This document shows positions 14,901 to 21,744 of a stretch of DNA of 21,744 nucleotides, piece by piece. The notes beneath the pieces were generated by a model that saw nothing but the letters and a program-made list of their open reading frames with translations, searched no databases and was not told where the DNA came from. The translations under genes and the position numbers were made by a program. Origin of the DNA: Dissophora ornata (taxonomy: Eukaryota; Mortierellomycota; Mortierellomycetes; Mortierellales; Mortierellaceae); NCBI GenBank assembly GCA_025201705.1, contig MU617142.1, positions 1 through 21,744 on the forward strand, read 5' to 3'. How positions within the stretch are numbered: the first letter of the stretch is position 1; each line of letters begins with the position of its first letter.

Positions 14901-17094
14901 CACGTCCTGATATTCGTCCTCGAGCCCGTGAACAAATGCCCCGCATGCCCCGGAATCTAATAAGCGGACCTGCTGCGCTGTAACATCCTGGTCGCCTTCT
15001 GGTGTCGCAATCAACTTGGCTCTCTACAGGAGTACGAAACAGGAGTGACTTATCAGCCAATATTGTTGAGCATGTGTTGACATAGTCCCTATAGCCACGG
15101 GCATAAGCATACCTGTGCTTGCTTCTGAGCTGGTCCAGCGGCCAGGTTTTTTGGGGCCACGTCTACCTTGAGACGGGCCATGATTTGCTTGCTAAAGGTC
15201 TGAGACAGGAACTTGTAATCGACTGTCCTGAATTGTCCCAAAAGTGAGCAAGCCTAAGTCACAAGGACGGTGTGAGTAATTGACAAGAATATACTCTCGG
15301 CATACGACACCAAAAGCGCCCAAAATTACCTTAGCGCGTACTGTCATGGAGCTGTCGTTGACCATATCACAAATCCTGATAAAAGCGTCATCCACCAGTC
15401 GCGTCGCTTGAACTTGAGTGCCAAATGGATTCTGCACGATCTGATCCGTGTAAAGGCCGCTCAACAGACTACAAAGATATACGGTCAAGCGATATTAGCC
15501 CTCCCGAACTGCTGACTCTATACTTGTAGTCATCTCGCCGACCAAACAAACAAGTACGTAATGGAAACAGCTAACACTTACTAGATCAGATCTAGTCCTT
15601 CCATGCGAACTTCCTGATAGTCATCCAGAAGTGCAAGAATAGCAACGTCGTACATCACAAGCCCAAGTTTGAAGCCCTGTCGATGAAGTTCTAGCAAGGC
15701 TTTGCAAGCACTCTAATGATATTGTTAGCATGCAACCAACTTTTTTCCTGTGCTTCAACATATTCCTCTACGTAAATTCAGCGCCTGCGTATTCACCTTT
15801 CTCACTCTGGGCTCGGGGTCGGTCACATAGTTGCTGATGATGAGTTGTATATCATGCTGTGAGTAACCTTGCTCTCGGTCCGTGGTTGGCATGAGCGGGA
15901 GGTCTGACGACCTCAAGAGTGGCGCAAGTTGAGCCACAAGGTGAAGGACAGCGGAGCGAATTCGGTGGTGACGGTCGCTGAGCTCAGCGATTGAAGCTGT
16001 GATGAGCGCCCTTATGGTGTTAATATCAGAGATACTGCTCCGGGGTAACTTTCCAGTCTAAAATGGGCATGAGAAGTAAGCCAGGATTAAAACTTGGCCA
16101 AAGTCCTCAAGAATGGCGCGCCTATGTCTGCCGGCTATCGCTAAAATACCTTTATGATATACGATATCGCATCATAAACTTGGACTCGCACTTCGGTAGA
16201 GTCTGCCTGAAGCTACGGAGTTGAGAATGTCTTAAGTTAGCGCAGCAGGGGAGAAAGCATGGACATGTTCGCAGGGATGACAGCAAACAAGTGCACGAAC
16301 CTGGTTTAGTAAATGCTCCACAACACCTCTGCCATCCATCTCGGTCGCCTCCAGCGCATTTTGGAGGACTTGTACAAGAAGAATCTGCGTTGAATAACAA
16401 GTCGAAAGTAAAAGATGAAGCGATGTTAGCTTAGCTCTCCCTACGCCAATTGTGCTTGCTTCTAATCATACACCTGTCTCGTACCTTTGCTCCCTTGTCG
16501 GTTTCGGTATAGAGCAGTCTTTGTGCATTCTCGATAAGGCGAACTCGCTGTGGGTTGGACAGCTCAGAAAGTCTATTAAGGAGCAATTTAAGGGCCTAAA
16601 ATAATGGCAAATATGTGATTCCCATTCAAACGGAAATGACGCACAAAGCTCATCGACAGGCGACTACTCAACGGCACTTGAATATACCTTTATCCGTGTG
16701 CGTGCTGCTTTAGAACTCAATGCTAGCAGCAAGTCCTAATTCGAATCCAGGAGCAGATGATTTAAATATCAGCACGAGTTGTGTGGATAGAACATGATCG
16801 CGTCCCTGGCAGAGTGAGGATACGGACCTCGATCGTTGCTATCTCCTCCATATCGCTCGAGTCGCCGTGGCTCTCTCTTTCATTGCCGTCGTCGCTATCA
16901 CCATCGTTAACCTCGGTGTATTCCCGCTCGACGACGCGGCTCCCGTCGACAACCATATCATCGCCGTCGGTGGATGTCTGGAAGGACAACACTGGCACGT
17001 GTTGGGTAGTGGTGTGCGACCCCGACGTGTATTCCAGGTTTCTACGCACATGCTTCTCGCGCCCCCCCTCTTGGACGGCATCTCTTCGCTTCAT
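11946..17094 (-). CDS. INTS4: Integrator complex subunit 4 homologue
   Basis: INTS4 is the HEAT-repeat scaffold that binds the INTS9-INTS11 endonuclease pair in the Integrator cleavage module. Exons (complement, 5' to 3'): 17094-16828, 16735-16688, 16595-16485, 16384-16301, 16212-16150, 16057-15797, 15712-15582, 15468-15330, 15253-15113, 15023-14885, 14778-14713, 14617-14449, 14358-14208, 14161-14047, 13926-13793, 13690-12803, 12716-11946. Phases agree; about 1,225 aa against 963 in human. An acidic N-terminus (about 1-89) leads into HEAT repeats. Diagnostic blocks: DSGACGAFVHGLEDE (438-452), VDMFMDEIDYVRL, LILIFNAA (about 633-640), YKHYTYLRD, and a C-terminal beta domain opening with LKPLPNRDNPL (about 991-1001). 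Two splice sites are uncertain: the donor at 14207 (alternative 14222) and the acceptor at 16212 (alternative 16206). The Ser/Gln-rich tail is lineage-specific. Confidence 0.95.
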
Positions 17095-17240
17095 GACTTG
17101 AATGGAGCGGTGATGGTGGGCGGAAGGGAAAAGACAAGAGTTTGAGTTGCAAGTTTGCAGGCAGGGTTAAGCTGTGTGGGCCATTTGTGGCTGAGTCGCA
17201 AATTACAACCAGCAAAGGTCTCAATGCGGGCTAGACATTA
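17095..17240. promoter_or_regulatory. Divergent promoter between INTS4 and the SRR1-domain gene
   Basis: These 146 bp must hold the start sites of both genes. No strong TATA box is seen. On the plus side there is a five-codon upstream ORF, ATG at 17224 to TAA at 17239-17241, whose stop overlaps the first base of the SRR1-gene ATG (TAATG). Confidence 0.5.
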
Positions 17241-18721
17241 ATGAAGGATCAGATCCACGCCATGTCAACATTCGAAGAACTCCCCCAGGATGCAGCTTGT
17301 CGGCTTCAGGAGGGAGGTCAATCTCCCGCAGTTATGGTGACACCCCCAGAGATGGCCGAAGAGCCTTTTATTTTTGTCAGTCGAAGAAAGAACGGCCGAA
17401 AACAACGGCCTCAAGTAGTCATCCAGCCCCCTCCGCAACCACTCGGCCTCTCCAAGACTCCAGTTGAAATTGACAATGACAGCCTCCCAGGCTGGACAAG
17501 TAAAAAGCCAGCTAAGATCAAGAAGAACAGTCAACGGGCCAAGATACAGGGCCTAGAAGGAACGGGTCAGGGCAAGAGGTCGATCGAATGGGGTTTGAGC
17601 ATGATGGAGGACAGGATCACGACATTGAAGCAATCGAAGTTTTATCATGCATTCCGCGGTAAGGAGCAACGACTTGACAGCGAATCCTTTCTCTCAGGCA
17701 TGCTATACCATCAGGTCTCTGATACCTTCATTCTGTCCTGTAGAGCTGGTTCAGTTGGACCTGCAACCTCCGTGCTCGAGGCAGGGACAGGTTGCAGGCA
17801 AGACAGAACAGGTGTGTCCCTCTGCAGTAACTAAGCGGAACCCCACCCAATTGGCCAGTGTTGTCTCTGGATCAGAATGTGCAGAGGCTCGGCGCCCCAA
17901 GTGTGAGCTCAATGTGCACATGGAAGAAACAGCGGGAGATCATGTTCCGGACCAGGCGATCTCAGAGATGCTCTGCTACGGTATCGGGTCTATCGAATCC
18001 TCTCGAAACTCACAGTATCAACTTGCGTTGGGTCTTTGCATGAAGGAGATACTTCAGGTACTATCAGCGAGAAGATTTACAGATGTCCCATGAATGGTGA
18101 AATGAAGCTGATTGGGCCCTTATTGCCATTCTTTCATGATTGAACAGATACCAGGGAAAATATCAATATTCGACCCCATCATGACCGAATATGACAAGCA
18201 GTTGGCTGAGCAACTAGGGCTCAGCGTCTTAAAGGACAAAGATCAGGCGAAAAAGGCGATCGAGACCCGAACGCTTTTGTATATGCCCCATTGTCCTAGG
18301 GGTCTGTATTCCCTTGTGCTGGAAACAAACTGGACTCGTGTGAGTTTGAACAACTTGGTCATTCTTGGAAACCGCTTTACGATGTATGATGAAAGGTAAC
18401 ATTCTTGTGCTGGTCTTCTGCGCACTCTTTGTGACACGGCTTCATATTTTCATGTCGCTCTCATATAAACGACTGAAAAGGAACTAATATCCACTGTACC
18501 CCCTGTGGCAATGTTCTCGTAGTCCATCCTTCAGACAGTTTGCAAAGCAGGCGCCATTCTTACTACCAGCGCTCTCAATCGCTCGTGTTTCTTTGCTTCC
18601 GCAGATCAAGTTTGAGGATAACACAATATATAATGATCTCGCGTTCCACTCCTTTCCGGCTGATAAAGCCCTTCCAGTAGTAGATGTGCTCGAACGAGAA
18701 GATGATCCAGAGATGCTCTAA
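17241..18721 (+). CDS. SRR1: SRR1-domain protein (SRR1/SRRD/Ber1 family)
   Basis: This belongs to the SRR1-like family, named for an Arabidopsis circadian/light-response protein; mammalian SRRD and yeast Ber1 are relatives. The biochemical activity is not established. Exons 17241-17658, 17744-18057, 18148-18395 and 18523-18721 join in phase to give 392 aa. The N-terminal half is polar and probably disordered, with a Lys-rich patch. The SRR1 domain starts at about residue 215 (LCYGIGSIESSRNSQYQLAL), continues with ISIFDPIMTEYDKQLAEQLG, then TLLYMPHCPRGLYSLVL and NLVILGNRF, and ends INTS-independent with YNDLAFHSFP. The last acceptor was chosen at 18522 rather than the CAG at 18604, because only it keeps the conserved NDLAFHSFP frame. 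A second Met at residue 8 (17262) is an alternative start. It is divergent from INTS4; AATAAA follows at 18747-18752. Confidence 0.9.
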
Positions 18722-19808
18722 AATGGTATATATTTAAAAGAAAAAAATAAATTCGAAAATGAACTTACCCTGCCGTCTGGTAATCGGAGACGTTGATAAG
18801 CAACAAGTAAATGCACCCATTCCGGACCTCAAAACAAAGCTGTTCTTCGTATTCAGGTTATTTAGAGTGCTGCTGACCCTATTTACATTCTGCGGGGTCT
18901 ACATTGGTCCTGCTGTATCCATGGACATGATATTTTGGCTGTCCTTTTTTTTTTCTTTTTCTTTTTTTTACCTCCCTTTCTGATAACATCTTGGTTCAAT
19001 TGTCGCGAAGTAGCTGAGGATAACTACACGCAACCTTTATCTTCCACTACGACACAACACCCACCAAAGATATTTCGACACGGCCAACTAGTTACAGTTG
19101 TAGTGAAGACATAGGGATTCCTAATTCCTAATTCCAATCCACCCTTGGGAAATATGGAATGTCAGGAATGAGAATAGGGGCATTGGGGCAAATGATATTT
19201 TGCTCTCTTCTTCTTTTTTCTTTTCCTGCGGCCTTGGTCAAAACGTCTGAGTGGGCCTTTCCTCACAACCACAACCAGAAAGGGTGTTATGTCTGAGTGC
19301 ATTGGTCACTAATCCATAGAGCGCAAGCAATGCGAAACAGCAATGAAACAACGGTCGCATTTTTTCTCCTGCACAACCGATGCGGATATTATGACCCAGT
19401 GCATCGTTTTTTTTCACAACCAAAAAGGGTATCATAACCGAGTGTACCGACTATCGTTTTTTCTCTCTCAGCTAAAAAGGGTATCATGTCCGAGTGCACT
19501 GTCCACTAATCCTTAGAGAGTACAAACCGACTGTCAGTTTTTTTTCCTTCACAGTCAGAAAGGATATTATTATGTCTGAATGGAAAAAAACGCTACGCGG
19601 GCGCACTGGCCAATTCTTTGTGTGCGAAAAGGTGTGATGTCTGAGCGCACTGGCCACCAATTCTTCGAGCGCAAGCGACGTCTAAATCCAAGTAGACCAT
19701 TATCCACATCTGCCGAGAGGAAATCACTCGCCTACAAGACCTTGGAGTATATAATTCTCAGCCGTTAATTCTCCTCTCCTCAGGCCTCTGCCTTTCAATA
19801 CCACTCCA
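18722..19808. other. Intergenic region leading into degenerate repeats
   Basis: After the SRR1-gene poly(A) signal (18747-18752) there is no convincing gene. The open frame at 18759-18983 ends in a T-rich run and resembles no family. A pyrimidine-rich run lies at 18942-18980 and another at 19202-19226. From about 19240 the sequence becomes a set of related short repeats, listed separately. Confidence 0.6.
19240..19680 (+). repeat. Field of degenerate direct repeats before the helicase relic
   Basis: The core resembles AAAGGGTATTATGTCTGAG followed by TGCACTGGCCACTAATCC and a GAGCGCAAGC end. Fuller copies are at about 19277-19328, 19472-19524 and 19622-19680; shorter ones are at about 19377-19408, 19420-19450 and 19552-19583. 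Most copies are preceded by a T6-T8 run and a CACAACC-like stretch. Spacing varies from about 40 to 100 bp, so this is a decayed tandem array rather than a clean satellite. It ends about 130 bp before the helicase frame. Confidence 0.75.
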
Positions 19809-21553
19809 ATGTCAAAATCGAAGCCCTCGACAGGGAAAGAAATCAAGGCGGTTCAAGAAAACTGCACTCCATATGCCGCCAAGCTACGTATTACTCCAGG
19901 GACAAAATCGAAGCCCTCGAAAACGAAAGAAATCAAGGCACCTCGAGCGAACTGCACTTCCTATACCGCCAAGCTATTGGGGAGTCGAATCTGCCTTGGT
20001 CTTCCCACACGTTCGACCTACAGATGTGTTCAAGAAGAAAAGATCCCTTCTGCCCATGCCTCCAAGACTGACATTACTGCTACCCCTGCAACCAATACCG
20101 TTGCCGCCCCTAAGACCGTCGCCACCGCTATCCCCACGACTGTAATTACCGTCACTCCCACGATCGACGACGATTTTTCTGATGCTTCAGTGGAAGGACA
20201 AAGCAATCAAAAGCAGTTTTTCATTGACGGTCCACGCAGCACTGGCAAGACCTTTTTATACAACACCTTGATCGCTTACCTCAAAGGAATCCACAACAGG
20301 AACCTTATTGTCGTCGTTTCATCAGGCATTGCCCACTCTTGCTTCAAGGCCTCGATCCCGATATTTGCAGACTCAACTTGCAATCTCACCAATCAACTTG
20401 AACTTGGACGGAAAGTTCGTGATGCAGATGTTATTTTCTGGGATGAGGCACCCATGCAACATCGATACATCTTTGAGACTGTTGACAGGATTGTCCTTCA
20501 TCTCACCAATACACCCAACACTATCTTTGGTGGGAAAACTGTTCTCTTTGGAGGCGATTTTCGTCAAGTGCTCCCCATTGCGGTTCGAAGCTCTCAAAGC
20601 CAGATTGTGGATGCTTGCTTGAAACATTCGGAGCTGATCTGGAGTCATATGGAGGTCCTCAAGCTCACTCAGAATATGAGAGTCAAGGAAAACAGCACCA
20701 ATGACCGAGCTTTTATTGACTTTCTGCTGCGTGTTGGCGATGGTACTGAGCCGGCTGTGCATTCAGGAGACGAGGAGGACTACATCAGGATACCAGACGA
20801 CATCCTGTTCACTCCACGCGGACAACCCATGGAGGACTCACTTGAGAGGCAGTTTATCTGGAAAGTCTATCCTGGCATTGCAACGACTCATCTTGACCCG
20901 ACAATTTTAAGGGACAGTGCTATTCTGACACCACTCAATGCTGACGTGGATAAGTTGAATAGCCTTGCAACATCAATGCTTCCAGGCAGCCAACCGACTC
21001 TCTTTTATAGTCAGGACTCTATCCCAGACAGTGACTCGATTGCGGCTGCATAATTTCCGACGGAAATCCTAAACAGCTTAAACCCTTCTAGCCTCCTCAT
21101 ATGCTTGAGTTAAAAATCGGCCAACCGATCATCCTCCTTCGGAATATCGACCCCAAAAAGGGACTCTGCAATGGCACACGACTCATCATCAAAAGACTGG
21201 GGAGATGGTATATTCAAGCCTCAATCCTGAGTGGGGAATGGACAGACCAAACAGTGTTCTTCCCGCGGATTCCTCTCACCACAACAGAAGATGGATCCAC
21301 CCCTGTCATGTTTGAGAGGCGCCAATTCCCAGTCAGGTCTGCTTTTGCACTGACTATCAACAAGTCCCAAGGCCAAACTCTCCAGTCAGTCGGTGTTTAT
21401 CTTCCGCAGCCAGTCTTCACACATGGCCAGTTATATGTTGCCCTGTCACGCTGCTCATCTCGAGCAAACACTAAGGTTTTCGTCAAGAATGGGACTCTTC
21501 CAGACTTTACAGGAGTTTACACAAGAAACATTGTCTTCCGCGAAGCATTGTAA
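19809..21553 (+). pseudogene. Broken Helitron/Pif1-type DNA helicase
   Basis: This is the helicase part of a Helitron-like rolling-circle transposon, or a derived Pif1-like helicase. The first frame (19809-21053) has Walker A GPRSTGKT at residues 141-148, Walker B DEAP at 212-215 (FWDEAPMQHRY) and GGDFRQVLP at 248. The second frame (21101-21553) holds the C-terminal motifs, LELKIGQPIILLRN, FALTINKSQGQTLQ and FTHGQLYVALSRC. Between them a TAA at 21051-21053 and a frame change separate parts that are normally continuous (the PTE-LNSLNPS linker is still readable at 21057-21088). About ten residues usually found between SSGIA and HS-FK in motif Ia are also missing. No Rep/HUH nuclease is present. 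The N-terminus is unusual, with an in-frame 90-nt duplication and a Thr/Pro/Ala-rich linker. I see a decayed gene; splicing around the break is less likely. Confidence 0.92.
19813..19977 (+). repeat. In-frame 90-nt direct duplication at the helicase N-terminus
   Basis: The segment starting CAAAATCGAAGCCCTCGA at 19813 recurs at 19903, and similarity continues through GAAATCAAGGC and AACTGCACT to CGCCAAGCTA. The offset of 90 nt keeps the frame, so the protein carries two copies of a 30-residue basic motif (SKPS-KEIKA-NCT-Y-AKL). The copies differ by a few bases. Confidence 0.85.
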
Positions 21554-21571
21554 TAGCACAAGACAACAACT

Positions 21572-21719
21572 CCCTACTCCAACATAGAGACATATAAACA
21601 AAGTAGGATACCCAGATACCCTACTACAACAGAGACACACAGAAACAAAATAGGATACCCAAATACCCTACTTCAATAGAGAGACATAAAAACAAATTAA
21701 GATACCCAACTTCAACATG
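21572..21719 (+). repeat. 47-bp tandem repeat downstream of the helicase
   Basis: Copies start with CCCTACT at 21572, 21619 and 21666, giving two exact 47-bp periods. The third copy is 39 bp because the 8-nt CCCAAATA segment near its end is missing, and a partial fourth begins at 21705. Each unit contains AGAGACA, AAACAAA and GGATACCC (AGATACCC in the third copy). The array begins only 18 bp after the second helicase frame ends. Confidence 0.85.
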
Positions 21720-21744
21720 TTTTTTTAACGTTGTTTCCAAAAAA

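Larger units (their letters stand above)
19240..21719 (+). mobile_element. Candidate Helitron-derived unit
   Basis: A helicase relic of Helitron type is bracketed by a degenerate repeat field on its left and a 47-bp tandem array on its right. The ends are not defined: I see no clear TC start or CTRR end with a hairpin, no Rep domain, and the window stops 191 bp after the helicase. The call rests on the helicase family alone; the repeats may belong to the element or to its insertion site. Confidence 0.45.

Noticed and set aside
18396..18604. CAG acceptor at 18602-18604 for the last SRR1-gene exon
   Set aside because: It shifts the frame and destroys the conserved NDLAFHSFP end, whereas the TAG at 18520-18522 keeps it.
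18759..18983. 74-codon frame after the SRR1-domain gene
   Set aside because: It ends in a pyrimidine-run Phe/Ser stretch and has no similarity I recognise.
19240..19680. CRISPR-like interpretation of the repeat field
   Set aside because: Repeats are degenerate, spacing is irregular, no cas genes are present and the host is a eukaryote.

Overview
The window looks like a fungal nuclear contig. Genes are dense and interrupted by many short introns (about 46-127 nt) with GT donors, several of them GTAC, and mostly TAG or CAG acceptors. Gene content points away from yeasts and towards an early-diverging lineage (Mucoromycota sensu lato, with Mortierellomycota my best guess): a muskelin homologue, an Integrator subunit 4 homologue and a Helitron-type helicase relic sit beside housekeeping genes. 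The placement is inferred from gene content and architecture, not from a database search.

Layout, left to right. 1-2094 holds no recognisable gene; an open frame at the left edge (1-237) may be the tail of a gene. 2130-3706 (-) is ribosomal protein L3 and 3945-4663 (+) is V-ATPase subunit G. They are divergent, share a promoter of about 240 bp, and each has a first coding exon consisting only of the AUG. 5303-6268 (+) is an intronless Apd1/sucrase-ferredoxin-like [2Fe-2S] protein behind an A43 tract and twin TATA elements. 6622-11901 (+) is a seven-exon muskelin homologue (1,260 aa) with a 1,055-nt second intron. 11946-17094 (-) is a 17-exon Integrator subunit 4 homologue (about 1,225 aa), tail-to-tail with muskelin across 44 bp. 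17241-18721 (+) is a four-exon SRR1-domain protein, divergent from INTS4 across 146 bp. 18722-19808 is intergenic and contains a field of degenerate repeats. 19809-21553 (+) is a broken Helitron/Pif1-type helicase, followed by a 47-bp tandem repeat up to the window edge.

The intact genes do not form one pathway. They cover translation (L3), vacuolar acidification (V-ATPase G), an Fe-S redox protein, a probable CTLH/GID ubiquitin-ligase subunit (muskelin), snRNA/mRNA 3'-end processing (INTS4) and an SRR1-type regulator. The most notable item is a full-length INTS4, because Integrator is usually described as missing from the model yeasts. The repeat-helicase-repeat block at the right end is the most likely place for an undescribed mobile unit.
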